Shown piece after piece: positions 11,529 through 23,929 of a stretch of 64,000 nucleotides of DNA (its first letter is position 1; each line of letters begins with the position of its first letter). Under the pieces are notes generated by a model. It was given only the letters and a program-made list of their open reading frames with translations, was not told the DNA's origin and made no database searches. The DNA is from Dichetophora obliterata. Its lineage: Eukaryota; Arthropoda; Insecta; Diptera; Sciomyzidae. The position numbers and the translations under genes were made by a program. Location: the NCBI GenBank assembly GCA_963920525.1, contig OY986437.1, positions 60,158,330 through 60,222,329 on the forward strand, written 5' to 3'.

Positions 11529-12001
11529 GGCCTTTTCCACATGGAGCAATTGAAAAGTAATGCAACTGCAACGCAACAGCTTAAAAAGTTTCAAAACACT
11601 TAAATTTTAAACTGAACTGCAACCTACGCTTTCAGATGAGCAAGTCACGTTGCAACGCAACATTGAAAAATTCACAACAAAACAAACACTTATTTAATGG
11701 AAGCTTTGTTAAATAGATATAAAAAATTAATTGAGGATAAAAAATGGTATTTCTTCACTTCCTGCACTTATTTCATATTTATTAACTGATTAATTATTTT
11801 CATAGCACACAACACAAATCGGAAACATAACAAATCGCCGATTCAAATTGCAGCACGCCGTGTTGCATGGAACTGGTTGCGAATGCGTTAAAAACTTGTT
11901 GAGTACAAGTTGTTTCATGTGAAGGTTTCGGTATAAATACATTGGTTAGAAACTTTTGTTGCAGTTGCATTCGTTTTCAATTTCTCCATGTGGAAAAGGC
12001 C
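11529..12001. mobile_element. PIF/Harbinger-type MITE
   Basis: The element is 473 bp with TIRs of about 45 bp. The left end starts GGCCTTTTCCACATGGAG and continues to 'aatgcaactgcaac'; the right end is the reverse complement with few changes. It is flanked by TTA on both sides (11526-11528 and 12002-12004). GGCC-type termini and a 3-bp TTA target are typical of PIF/Harbinger elements. No transposase is present. Confidence 0.8.
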
Positions 12002-13036
12002 TTAAATCTACTAAATTTCAAGTGTGAGCGCAATTTTCTCAGAATTTTGCGTTATAAATCAAATTTTCTTAGCATTAATTTTGTTATTTATTCAATTTTT
12101 AATTTAACGAAAACCTACAATTTATGGTTTTTGTAATACAATAGAAAAATCGTTTTTTTTGTTTTTTTTTTTAAGCAGGTGTTTTGATTTGGTTTTTCGC
12201 AGTTTCTTGGACAAAAATATGAAATTTACTAGTTTCCTTTGGAAAATTTTCAGTGACCCAACCCCGCAATTAAACTTGTCAATTATGAACCATGGGAGAT
12301 ATGGATAAGATCATAAGGTACCGCGCGCTCGGATTTACTAAAAATCCCATAACTACTGTAATGCTTGCAAGCGCTCAAAATTATCGAAAGTCTTAGGGCT
12401 ATAACAGTGAATTTTAAAATTTAAAAAATACCTGTTCTTCAAAAAGTAAATTTTTTGAAAAAAATTTTTTAAACTTTTTAGGTAAAAATTAAAAAAAAAA
12501 TTTCAATTTATATTTTTCCGATTGTAGGCATAGAGCGACATATGAATTTTTTTTAAATTTTTACCCAATTTGTTTTTAGAATATTAAAAAAACTATAAAC
12601 CCGCTTTTTTGCATTGATTTTTGAAATAAACAAATATGCATACAACAGTTCAAAATGTACATTTCGTCCTGACTTTAGGTATCCCATCAACCTTCTAAAT
12701 TTGCATAAAATCGGCATCAAAGTAAATTTTTGCCGTTTTGGAGCGGAATTCCCAATATAAAAAACAATGTCCTGATTATTTATTATTCTGAGTGCATGTT
12801 ATAAGGAAAAATTATAATATTATGAAAAGTTTTTTATTTTACTTGGATATAGTTTTTCTTCTTTCTTGGATACATAAGAAATATCTTAACCAAAACTTTG
12901 TGTTGTAAAAATATGCCAGATATTAAGGGTTAAAGTATTGCAAAATTGTAAAATGTTTTTTTTTTATTTTTCAAGTCGCAAAAGTTTAAGGTTCCATTAT
13001 TTTTGTACTTCTAAGTAAAATATTTTTCAACCTTAA
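12002..13036. other. Non-coding AT-rich stretch
   Basis: No gene seen. 'ttaagggttaa' near 12924 resembles the ends of the element at 13037 and may be a remnant end of a relative. Confidence 0.4.
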
Positions 13037-13321
13037 CCCTTAAATGGTACACCTGCTCTGTGGGACAATAACAAAAAAAAAAAGAAAAGAGTATATTTTT
13101 CTAACTATTCAATTCAAAATTCAATTTAATTCAATTCAAGTATTCAAAATAATTCACAAAATTCTTTCTGAATACAAAAAAAAAACAACTTTAGTTAAGA
13201 CGTTCCTAAAAAAAACATGAATTTCTTATTAAATTTGCGTTTTTTTTGCATTTTAGGTTGGTGTGGTCCCTGGGACCAGATGTACTGTTAGTGCAATTTT
13301 TTAAGCAGTACGAGTTAAGGG
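13037..13321. mobile_element. piggyBac-like non-autonomous element
   Basis: The element is 285 bp, flanked by TTAA at 13033-13036 and 13322-13325. The ends read CCCTTAAATGGTAC and, on the right, GTACGAGTTAAGGG. The TTAA target and CCCTTAA-type ends fit piggyBac-derived MITEs. Inside is a subterminal palindrome 'ggtccctgggacc' at 13265-13277, with 'ctgtgggac' near the left end as a partial partner. There is no ORF. Confidence 0.7.
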
Positions 13322-13325
13322 TTAA

Positions 13326-14266
13326 ATCACTTTTTCCTTTTCGAAGTAGTTCGAAAAAGAAAAAGTTTTTAAAAATTTTCATTTAAATTTTATCCACCTT
13401 TATCCGTGATTTATAATGCAACCTTGAACTTTTCCATAAAAAAAAACATGGAAAAAATTTAAAATTTTTAGGTACTTCAAAACCGTAAAAGTGTAACCAT
13501 TTTTTTTTTTTGAGTAATTAAATACAATTTTGACAACTGTTGTGCAAAACTTAAGGGCTTGAGTAGTTGTTCACTTGTGCACATTGAAAAATGTGTCAGC
13601 TTTTGAAAAAAGTGATAGTGGTGCGTTCACAAAAACCTAACTGCATAAGTGCACAAGTTCTCAACTGCACCGGCAAGTGTTCTGAATCGTGAATACCCCT
13701 ATAGTTTTGTTTAAGATATTTTTCTGTTATCATTTTTTAATGAAGCTCGAGATAGAGCCTGAAAACATATCTCATTAATTTGATGGGTTACAAAACATAT
13801 GGAAAACTAACTTTGAAATAATTTCTAGCAATTCCTTTTCAGCAATCAATGAAAAAATTTCTTAATTTGAGTCATTTTCCAGGAATCTTTAGGTAGAATA
13901 ATATGATTATTTTCTCGAATATCACTCGATAAAAAAATAAAGCAAGCTATGGAAACGGCTTTTGCTCTAATATATAAAAATAAGAAAATAAAAACTATAT
14001 TCCAGAATAATAATAATCTTATTAATTTCGCACGAAGAAGTCGCATGTCCTTTCTTTAACCCATTTCAGGCGGGTACCAGTTCCAGTTGAGCTAAAAACT
14101 TGAAATTTCACATTTTGTCTGCTTGTGGACTAATTAAAGGAAATTAAAAAAAAATTCGGGAAAGCTTCTATTTTTCCCAAAAATTCACATAGCGTTTTTG
14201 GGAAAAAATGGCCAAAACGCCCAAAACCAGTATCAAAATTTAAAAAAAAATTTCACATCTTAATAT
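13326..14266. other. Non-coding AT-rich stretch
   Basis: No gene or clear element ends seen. Confidence 0.4.
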
Positions 14267-14448
14267 ATAAAAGGCAAGCACGATGCTCCGTGCCCAATAT
14301 CTCTCAAACTGTCCAGCCTGAGGGTATGCATATCTTAATACATAAAAGGCAAGCATGCAGCTCCGCACACAGTATTTCTCAAATTGTAATTATTTTTACA
14401 AGACATACTGTTCTCAAAACTGTTCAGCCTGAAAGTATGCACAGAAAA
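14267..14448. repeat. Tandem duplication, possible Helitron-like start
   Basis: Two adjacent copies of 'atcttaata(t/c)ataaaaggcaag...ctccg...ctcaaa...cagcctga.ggtatgca' begin at 14267 and 14332. The second has extra bases in the middle. 'Taatatataaaaggcaagc' resembles 5' starts seen in some insect Helitrons, but no Rep/helicase or 3' CTRR hairpin was found nearby, so the class is a guess. Confidence 0.4.
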
Positions 14449-15559
14449 TATATATGATATCTATCAGTGACAATATTGGGTTCAGTGACAATAATACGTT
14501 TTTGATCTAACTACCTCTTTTTTTCATCCTTTTATATAAAATGTATGACGAATTTATTGAAATTCTTTTGATTGGATTTGAGTCAATTGTACCAAAAAAT
14601 ATAATTGCATCAGTCGCAAAGCAACACCTGAGATGCTACGTATATGATGGTTGCAAGGCCAGTTTGTAAAGTTGTGTATGGATATGATTGCTGCCAAACT
14701 CGACTTTTTGCACTTTTATACTTGAACTAATTTTTCAACACTGCTTTAATACGTATAGTGTTATTTAAAGTGGTACGTTTGTATTTTTCAAAAATCAATT
14801 GAATAAAAAATCAAGCTCTAAAAAGAAAAAATGCTCCTGATTATGATTACATATCTTACTTATCAGAAGAATAAAGAACGCTTCATTACAATTTACAACA
14901 TTTTTGAATTTCAAGTTTCAAAAAAACCATCAAAACCATTTTTTTGGGCGGATTCCAAAATTAACTCAATTGGATATTTTCATTGGCTTTCAGAATCAAT
15001 GTTTAGCGAATTTAATGTAAACATCAGGTAAGCTTCAGGTGTCAAATTGTTAGACGTTTTCGCAACATCCGTAAGAAATAGGTTAAATATCATATTGATA
15101 CGATTACATTCTTATAATCGAACCATCTTCCATTCCCCTTGGGAAAATCATGTCTTTGGCCTGTTTTGGTGGTTAACAGCTTAGTTTGCAGTGTTTTTTT
15201 TTTAAATATTTATATTAAATAGTAAAAAATTGTTTACATGATTAAATGAAATACTGTTAAATTAAAGGAATAGTGAAAAAGAAGAGGCTACTGGAGCTGA
15301 CAAAATATGGTAAAGTTTCAGGCTGGAACTAAAATGAGATCCTTGCTTAAAAGTCATATGATTTCAAAGAATTTATTCGAGTGTAAAACTAAAACAGTGG
15401 TTTCACTTACTGCATGTTTATATAAAACGAAACGAAGGCTGAATGTGGTGCAAGACACGGTAAGCAATACATTTTTTCATATTGAAAAACACTGTCGCCC
15501 ATTTCTTTCACGACGTTCAAGCTTCGTTTCGTTTTTCATAAACATGCAGTTAAGCTAAA
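14449..15559. other. Non-coding stretch
   Basis: No supported gene. Short ORFs at 14831 and 15307 have no recognisable domain. Confidence 0.4.
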
Positions 15560-15710
15560 TGGTTAGAGCTTAATCACTCACGTTTTCTGAAGATGCCTTC
15601 CTAACCGTCTGTCTTGTCTGCTGTGTGATGAACTCTATGCAGAGTTGTTGCTGTTGCTTACTTCAAAAACTTACTTAATCTAAATAGCTCATTATTAAAA
15701 ATAATGTTAA
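15560..15710 (+). repeat. Diverged copy of the CTCTATACAGAG repeat
   Basis: This has the order 'cttaatcactca', 'gtctgtcttgtc', 'actctatgcagagttgttg', 'cttacttcaaaaacttactt', 'atctaaatagctcat', matching the much better preserved family at 39829-41145 and the interrupted copy at 58490-61960. Confidence 0.6.
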
Positions 15711-16398
15711 ATTCAAAGGGTAGGCCGCAATTAAGTAATTATCCAAAATTAAAAGTATTTAATTTATTTTTATGTTAAGAAACCATAAATTGATATAAAT
15801 TTTGATTAATTATAACTTTCACTACCACCGGATCTAGATTAAAAATAAACTCTTAAAAAACAACAAAATAGCGGACTTTAGAAAGTTCTTACTTGTTTTA
15901 TTTTCAACTTTATTTTTTATAACTTTGTTAAATAATAATGGATTTTTTATTTTTAATTCCTTTAACAACACATATAAGTAATAAACCTTAAAAATTTCAA
16001 AGCAATCGGACAAGTGGTCTTAAGAACTCGTTCTGGCAAGGTCAAAGTTATTTTTCGAGAAAAACGCATCTAAAGTTTTTTGTGCACTCGAGAGTGCATG
16101 AGCCTACCTTTTTCGCTCTTTATAGCCAGTTATCGATTATGTAAGCCTTCCAATTCAGTTTTACAGTATTCTAAGATCATTTGATATCATAATGATTTAA
16201 AAATTTTTTATTTAATGCCACAAACTACTCTCCCTTAAAGTGCGTTTGTGCTTATTTCACCCAAAAATGTGTTTCGTATCAGTATCTGATGACTAACATC
16301 TTTTAAATAATAAAACTCCAGCCCCAATCGTGTATAATCATTGAAATTATTACTTATTTTTAATTGCGCCTTTCGATAGCACAGTACAACACAAAAAT
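15711..16398. other. Non-coding stretch
   Basis: No gene seen before the long-TIR transposon. Confidence 0.4.
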
Positions 16399-16858
16399 TC
16401 CAAACAAAAAATCACTTATCCCAGCCGAAAGTACTCGATGAGAGGAGAAAAGTAATTTCTGGATTTTGCTAGATTGGTTGCCGTTCGTTTTTTATGAGCC
16501 TCTATAGTTTTTTCGCCAAATTCGATTTTGAGCACTTCTTTGCAATTTTCTTCTATTTTTTCGCATGGCCATAGTTCGAAAAATGCTGTGAATTTTTTTT
16601 GCAGTCTTCAGCAAAGTTGTAGCTCTTGACTCGGCCAACAAAAATGCTGAATATATTAAGTCCGAAAAATTTCATCTTGATGCTCAAAACCCTAAAAATG
16701 TCGAAAAAATTAACACTTTTTTCACCGACTTTTCTGTTTTTCGACTGCAGCTCTTGAACTATTGAAAATTTTACCAAACAATCAAGGGGAGAAATGTAGC
16801 CTATAACATTATAAACAACTTTTTAGTATATATAAACTTCATACGACCACTCTTTGAT
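16399..16858. repeat. Left long TIR
   Basis: Reverse complement of 19252-19706 with roughly twenty differences by eye, one of which removes about six bases of the 'agctcttgactcgg' stretch. The similarity stops near 'catacgaccactctttgat'. Confidence 0.85.
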
Positions 16859-17125
16859 ACGGATTTGGCCATACAAATATGATTAATTTTCATTTTTTTT
16901 TTATTTTATTATTTTTATTGAGCAAAAGTTTAAAAAAGGCACATGTATTATTTTTTTGCAATTTAGTATTGAATTTTCTGATTAAAGTGAAAAACATGAA
17001 AATATATGAAAGATTATGAAAAAAAGTATAAAAAAGGCATCAAACGGGTATTAATTTGTATTTTTTTTTTTTTTTTTTTGTTAATCAGTATCGTCGATGT
17101 CCATTTGGGCTGTCTGGCGCGAAGT

Positions 17126-18936
17126 TTATGATTTGACAGTTGACGTTCCAGAAGTGGAAGGCCGAGATTTCTTTGCAGCTGGTTCGCTTGATTCGTCGTC
17201 TGATTCTGAGTTTAAAATAGCCACGGCGATATCTTCTGCGTCATTTTCAGTTTGTGGAGTGAATAACGGTATATCTTCTTCTGTATGTCCTTCTTTATCA
17301 TCCTCCGTCAACTCGTGCTCGAATTGTGATATCTTTTGAGACCACCAGCATACTTCAGCAATCATTGCGACGATTTTCTTACCTTTGAAACGTTTTTCCA
17401 CCGGCATGGTTACCTGGTGGAATCGTTCACCCTGCTCGTCTGATTCTGTGGGCAGTTGTTTCAGGAATACGTCCAGATGATGGTGCATAAAATGCAGTTT
17501 TAATGTCATCGATGCATGAATGGAATCAAAGGCAGTGATCATATTCTTCACCAATTGCGTTGATTTTTCATTGTCCACGCGGTTTTTACCCAAAACATAT
17601 TGAATAACTGCTTTTATTGCAATCCAAGCCTCTAGTTTTTTGGCAGACAATACTTGCGTGAAAGCTTCACTTTTAATGAGTTTGCGGATGTCTGGTCCAT
17701 TTAACACACCTGTATAAAAAATGAGAAAAAGCAACAAGTAACATACATAAAAAACAGTGTGAATATAGCGAAGTGAATCAACATTAATGCTAAAAAATGA
17801 AATACAATACCTGCAATAATTTTATCATTGCTTAGTTTCGGAAATATTCCTTTCCAACAATCGAAAATCTGACCGTTACCTTTGACGGCCACTTCGATAA
17901 ACTTTTAACGATGCCCAATTTTATATGTAGTGGTGGTAGCAAAATATTATCAATATTCTCAATTAACGGTTTGTTGAACAAATTCAAATGCTTTTGATTC
18001 TTCAGATCTCTTTTCGCCCAATGTGTGGCTTTATAGTGGTCATGTTTATACCGCGAATCCCATGTGCAGTAGAAGCAGAAGAATTTAGGGAAGCCGCCTT
18101 TTTCAATGACACCTTGCAAAATATTTACTACTTTTAAGTCGCAGCAAATTTTCCAGTTATGCTGCGTATATTTGATTTTGTCCAATATATCTGCCATGAC
18201 TTCATAACATTCCTTCATATTCGTTCCGAATGCCAACGGGATGGATGGCATTTTATTTGTAACATGTAATAATACAGCCTTCAAACTTGACGTGGAGCCA
18301 TCTATAAATAATCTCCAGTCGGCAGCATTATATTCCATACCCATTTTGTTCACTAAGGCTTTTATGTCGAAATTTGGCCACGAGGAAATCGATTTCTTCT
18401 TGTGCGAGTGGCTTTGATGCATCATCTGCGATTTCAGGGAAAAAATCCGGATCGAAGTCACCATAGTTGCTGTTTCCTCTTTCTGATGTCATCATTGATA
18501 GCACACTCGGACTCGGTGGTTTTGGTACTTCGGCATCATCGGGCATCGGTATTGGTAATTCAGCGGAGTCAGTGGCATTATATACTTTTGCTCTGCGTTT
18601 TTTTCTATTAATTTCTTTGGTAAAATTTACGCAAGCGTAGCACTTGTCTGGGTCATGTACCCCGGAAGTATTTCTTACCCACAGCATTGGCTTGACATAC
18701 CGTAAACATAAATTTCTTTGATGCAACCACCCCAAGAGATTGCCATAACATAATGAACACACCGTATTTGGCGTATTTTCGTCGCCACTTGTATCCTCTT
18801 CACCGAAATAAAGTTTATATGCGAGTTTAAAATTATTAGAAAATAAATTTTTTCGTTCTTGTTTTCCATGTTTTGGCTCTAGTTTACCACAAACGTAACA
18901 GAAACTATCTAATTTCGAGCATCTTTCCATTTTCAA
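17126..18936 (-). pseudogene. Transposase-like gene of the long-TIR element, two exons, disrupted
   Basis: Read on the minus strand from ATG at 18936. The N-terminus has cysteine pairs C13-C16, C60-C63 and C99-C102, a likely zinc-binding region, then a proline-rich linker. The second part has RLFIDGS, SLKAVLLH, IPLAFG, a CFYCTWDSR..H segment and LLPPLHIKLG. The third part has FPKLSNDKI, GPDIRKL, LKLHFMHHHLD, DEQGERFHQ and an acidic tail. I recall this motif order from uncharacterised proteins widespread in arthropod and cnidarian genomes, but cannot name the superfamily. A 101-nt intron (17710-17810) with GT/AG ends restores GVLNGP. There is a +/-1 shift with apparent loss of residues near 18370-18390 and a second shift near 17900, so this copy is dead. 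Confidence 0.75.
17710..17810 (-). other. Predicted intron of the long-TIR transposase
   Basis: On the minus strand the donor is GCAG/GTATTG (GT at 17810-17809) and the acceptor ATACAG/GTG (AG at 17711-17710). Splicing joins DKIIAG to VLNGPDIRK in one frame, as family spacing expects. Confidence 0.7.
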
Positions 18937-19251
18937 TCACTCACTTCAATCACTTATATAAAAAAAGTAGAATGACAAAAATTTACCATTGCATCTGTTG
19001 ATTTCAAGTGTAAAACCACAACCAACTTCGCGCGTCACAGCTGATTGTCACCACTGCTGTAAATGAGGTCAACCAGAGTTGATCTTATACAATAGTGATG
19101 CCAAGTCGTGTCTTGGAGTTATGTGGGTTAACTTATATAAATTTACTTTGTTCTTTCATAAAAAAAAAACAAAACAACGATTTTGACAAATACGCATTTA
19201 TTTTGTTGTTTCGTATATAAAAAACGAAAATAAAAAAAAGCGCAAAAATGT

Positions 19252-19706
19252 TTGTCAAGGTGTGGTCATATGAATTTGGTATGTACTAGAAAGTTGTTTA
19301 TAATTTTATAGGCTACATTTCTCCCCTTGATTGTTTGGTAAAATTTTCAATAGTTCAAGAGCTGTAGTCGAAAAACAGAAAAAATTGGTGAAAAAAGTGG
19401 TAATTTTTTCGACATTTTTGGGGTTTTGAGCATGAAGATGAAATTTTTCAGACTTTATATATTCTGCATTTTTGTTGGCCGAGCTACAACTTTGCTGAAG
19501 ACTGCAAAAAAAATTCACAGCATTTTTCGAACTATGGCCATGCGAAAAATAGAAGAAAATTGCAAAAAAGTGCTCAAAATTGAATTTGGCGAAAAAACTA
19601 TAGAGGCTCATAAAAAACGAACGGCAACCAATCTAGCAAAATCCAGAAATTACTTTTCTCCTCTCATCGAGTACTTTCGGCTGGAATAAGTGATTTTTTG
19701 TTTGGA
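19252..19706. repeat. Right long TIR
   Basis: Partner of 16399-16858, ending ...TAAGTGATTTTTTGTTTGGA. Short ORFs on either strand inside it arise from the repeat and are not genes. Confidence 0.85.
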
Positions 19707-19743
19707 GTCAAAAAGTTGTGTAGTTGTTGTTTTTAAAGATTTT

Positions 19744-19815
19744 TCTAAATGACCTTGTTATTTATTATGTTGATTTTATATGATTTAAATACAAATTCTA
19801 AATGTTTGATAGTTT
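19744..19815 (+). repeat. Partial copy of the palindrome repeat family
   Basis: This matches the left part of 53503-53735 ('ctaaatgacc', 'tatgttgattttat', 'tacaaattcta', 'gtttgatagttt') and stops before the palindrome. Confidence 0.55.
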
Positions 19816-22526
19816 GTTTTTTTAACATCTAGTTGGGTTTATTTTTTTTTTAAAGACGAAATTTTTTATTATTATTTGTTATTTTACTAGTCCTTTTTCT
19901 GTTTTACACACTGTACCAACGAAATGCATACAAAATGTCCTGACATACGAAAAGACATTTGAAATCTCTCAACTGCTGTTGCAATGAGTATTAAATAAAA
20001 TAAGGAAATGCGGCAAGGATTTCAATTAAATTTTTTATCCATACACACAGCCATACACAAATATTCTGAAATTTTTGCAGATAAATGCTTCAGAGAAAGA
20101 CGGACGGATTGCTCTGATTGCTTGTTCGGCTATTCGTAGCAATATTTTCAAGTTTGCCTATAAAATAACTGCATCCCTTGATGCATGTCTTTAGCCTGAA
20201 ATAATCTTGCAGTGTCCTGCATTTGCATAAAAATACAGATAACCCACACTGACACAAACTCACACAGTCACACTTGTATTCACACACATATAAAAGAAAT
20301 GACAAATTCTGCAATGGAACTTTTTACAAAATTCTCTTTAATTAATTGTTTTCAGCTGGTTGAGTTTCTTATTTTGCTCTGTTTAAATGAAGAAACATGA
20401 AAGTGTGCAAAAAACAACAAAAAAGAAGAAACAAATGTTTAAAAAAAAAGAAGAAAAAGAAAAGGACATAGCCAGAGGAAGTCGCAAATTTTGCTCAATT
20501 TTGTGACAATTGTGCTTGTTTAATGCAATTTCATGTTCTTTGAGCAGTTTTGAGGGGTTTGCTGAGGGAGAGGGGTGGGCGTTGATGTTGCCGCTGGTGA
20601 GTTTGTGTGTGGTAGTAGTTGTTGTTAAGGAGAAATGCATGCAAATGTCCTTTGCGTGTCTGTGTCCAAGGAAGTTTTACAATTATTACAGTTGTTCTTT
20701 ATTGTTGTTGTTGTTGTTATTGTTGCTGTGTTGTGACATGCTTGGCTAAGTTCATGATGTATGGCAATATAGTTTTTTTTTTGTTTTGTTTTGTTATTCT
20801 TGTTATGGCCAGGCTTCTGACACTTTTTGATTGATAAGTTGGCAAGTTTTAATTTGCAGAAATAGTTCAGGTCTAGCAGAGAGCAAAGAAAGGCTTACAA
20901 ATCATTCATAAAAACAGTCATTCCGAAAAAAATGCTTGTTAAGTGATATTTCTGACATATCTTAAAATTGTAAAATTTTAAGTTGAAGCTATTTGAATTT
21001 TTATGCATTCGTTATGTCTTTAAGTGGAGTTCCTATAATATTTTCGAAAAGACATTCCGACAGATTAATTTTTCTTTACTTTAGCTATGCCATGCGCAAT
21101 GTCTTTATGAAGGCCATCCGCCCTCAAGGCTTGAAATGTTTTTCAACCCTTTTATACTTTCATTAAATTTCGTTTTTGCTATTCGTATCTCTCTGAAAAT
21201 AAGTATAGGAACATCTGTCTTCTTAGTTACGTTATCCATTCGTCCAATCTTACCTGCGGTTAAATTTGCGTCCTTCATAAAGAAAAGGATTTTTAATTAA
21301 ATTGTAATTGTATTCATGTAGCTTGTTAGAAATGAGCAATTAAAGGATGCTTTTTATTATTTCTTACATAAAAAATTCAGATAGAATTAACATTATAGCC
21401 GCTTACAAATTTGAGTTGATTCTATGAAATGATATGATAAAGAAATAAAATTATTATTCAAACTAAGCTTTGATACCGATCTAATCTATGAGTTGGGTGA
21501 ACTTAAGAAATGCTCATCACGCTGTTTTTCTGGTCCTGAACAAGTGGAAATCCATAAAAAAAGTCTTTCAAGATTCATAAATGTTTTTGAGCAAATTATT
21601 ATTTGGCCTTATATCTATCTGTTGTGGTTCTTTTTGTGGATCACTTTTTTTTATCATAAGCCTATGATTTTATTTTGAGAAGTTTTTTTTTACATTACAT
21701 TGAGTAGGTTGTTTTAAAAGTGGTCTAAGTCCATTTATGTTGGAATCGAGATAGTTAGGAGTTTTCGCTTGAATAAATTAAAAAATATTGATAACTGATA
21801 ACATAATAGTTAAATTTTTTGGTTTCATAAGATTTGACATATATCTATCCTATACGGAAAAAAATAAAATTTAGAAAATAATGTTCAACCTCCACAAAGT
21901 AATAACAATCTAACTCAAAAGTTCGGTTTGTTTCGGTATTTCAATATTTTTACTGAACTTCCGGTAAAAAATTAGGGGAGCACAGTGATTTGCAGATTTA
22001 GCTTCAAAAAGTGCTGAGTTGAACTGTAAAAAACTCAGAAACGCAAAATAAAAAGATTGAACACAAAAAAATTACGGAGAAGTCCTGTGAATTCTTAATG
22101 AGGAAACTCTTCAATTAAACTCAATAATAAATACAGTTAAAAATTAAAAAAAAAACCAGCGTTGAATCATAAGAATATTATTCACAAGGCTAGTGCAAGA
22201 AGCATATAGTAAAAGAACACCGTTTAACTCATTAAAAGCTACAACAAAACCTAAACCAAAAAGTTAAATAAATGCTCCTATGGCGTAAAAATTGGTGCCT
22301 AAAGAGCAATATCTTAAATAAATTATACATATTTATCAAGTTCGAAGCTCAGCAAAATTGGATGAAAAGTGATTTTCCTCCTATACAATTGATTTTATCA
22401 AAATGGTAAAATCTTTAAAAATGCCACGAAAATTAATTTAATTACTTGAAATTTTGAAAGTAATCATTGGGTCAAACATACGCTACATATTTTAAATTTG
22501 TTGAAATCGGGTGAAAACTATGCCTA
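19816..22526. other. Non-coding stretch
   Basis: No gene seen. 20000-20850 is less AT-rich with CA/GT and GTT microsatellites (GTTGTTGTTGTTGTTATTG at about 20703). ORFs at 20383-20834 are created by these repeats. 21000-22500 is plain AT-rich. Confidence 0.4.
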
Positions 22527-23597
22527 CACTCAGAAAAAAGGCATCGTATTAAGTGAAAAATGGTATTGACTTTGCTCCAGAGAATGCTTTTCTCTAAAAT
22601 TGATCAGAAAAATTCCCTAAAAATGGCAAACAGCTTCCATGAAAAAGAGAAATATTTTCTCATTAACAAAAGACACCTTCTCTTTAATAGAAAAATATTT
22701 CTTTATAATACGTTCAACCATTTTCTCTATTGTGTAAATTTTTCTCGAAAACAGAGAAATATTTATTTAATTTTAATAAATGTTTTCTTTAAGTTGCGTT
22801 AATAGTTTCTCACAAAAAATAACACTTTCTTTTAAAGTAAGATATATTTTCTTAACATTGATACAACATATTTCTTTATTGCGTACATTTTTCTTTAAAA
22901 CACAGAAGTATATCCGCAATTACGATTAAAAAATTATTTTTATCAAACATTTGTTTTAACTCAGTTCTACGCAAAGTAGAAGTATTAATATCAAATTGTG
23001 ATTCGGTTTTAAAAATATTAGTTAAAAATGTGTTGAAAGGTAGAATTATTGTTGTGGCATTGTTTTTCGGGACTCTTTATAAATATTCCAGAAATTTAAT
23101 CTGAAAAACGATTTTGTAAATGCATCCAAAGAAACAGTAGTAATAAACAACATCACTTTGTGTAGCTATATTAAGTAAAAAGAAACCTTTTGAAGGAACA
23201 ATCGTTATAATCGCCGCTTTCTATTTTTTTCGTATCTCATTATATATAAGAAAAATATATCGATTTTTGAAAAGATGCCTTTTTAATTTTTAAGAAAAGG
23301 ATTTGTTGTTATTGAAAAAAATAATTCGCATAGTGAATTATTTATCAACAACAGAGAACATTTTTCATTTTCTTTAAAATTTTTCTCTATAAATGAGATT
23401 TTTTCAGTGAGAGAAAAATACTTATCATTATTAGAGACATTAAATATTTTCATTTCCCACAAGGAAGGAAATATTTCTTCGAATTTGTGAAAATTTATTA
23501 TAATTGAAGTAAATTTTATTTGAAATAAAGAAAATTTCTATTATCGAAAATAGAGAAATTTTTTATCACAAAAAGATAGGTGTTTTTTTTCTGAGTG
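22527..23597. mobile_element. 1.07-kb TIR element with TA flanks
   Basis: The left end CACTCAGAAAAAA and right end TTTTTTTTCTGAGTG are inverted and flanked by TA (22525-22526, 23598-23599). The interior is full of GAGAAATATTT/TTTCTC-type words. There is no transposase; the ORF at 22560-22802 is low-complexity. It is probably a Tc1/mariner-type non-autonomous element. A similar-looking end pair is at 42084-43085. Confidence 0.65.
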
Positions 23598-23929
23598 TAT
23601 TTTCCATACAAATTGACTTTATCAGAACGGTAAAATCTCGTTAAATGGTACACTATATAGTTGGAATAATTGGAACTTTGTACATAATAGAGTGGTCCTT
23701 AGCTGTATGGGAAAATGTTATTATAAGATTTTGACCGTAACTCCAGCCTGGCCGGGGGATGGGGAGGCAAAAAGTAAGTAGATTACTATAATTAAGATTT
23801 TATATGAACCAAAATGTTCGTATGTACTCTACACACACAACTGCATTCTTAGAGATAAATGGGGACGTTCAAATTATATAGAGAATTTTAAAACAAAACT
23901 CAGTTAAATTAATAGTCTGGTATGTAAAA

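Larger units (their letters stand above)
16399..19706 (-). mobile_element. DNA transposon with ~455-bp terminal inverted repeats
   Basis: A 3.3-kb element bounded by long, nearly identical inverted repeats (16399-16858 and 19252-19706) around one gene on the minus strand. The outermost matching bases are TCCAAACAAAAAATCACTTA. I could not find a convincing TSD, so the outer limits may be off by some bases. The gene order and long TIRs fit a cut-and-paste DNA transposon. Superfamily unassigned. Confidence 0.8.

Noticed and set aside
19306..19689. ORFs of 87-101 codons on both strands
   Set aside because: They lie in the long TIR and recur in the other arm only as repeat sequence.
20383..20834. 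Overlapping ORFs on both strands
   Set aside because: Both are driven by GTT/GTG repeats; no conserved motif.
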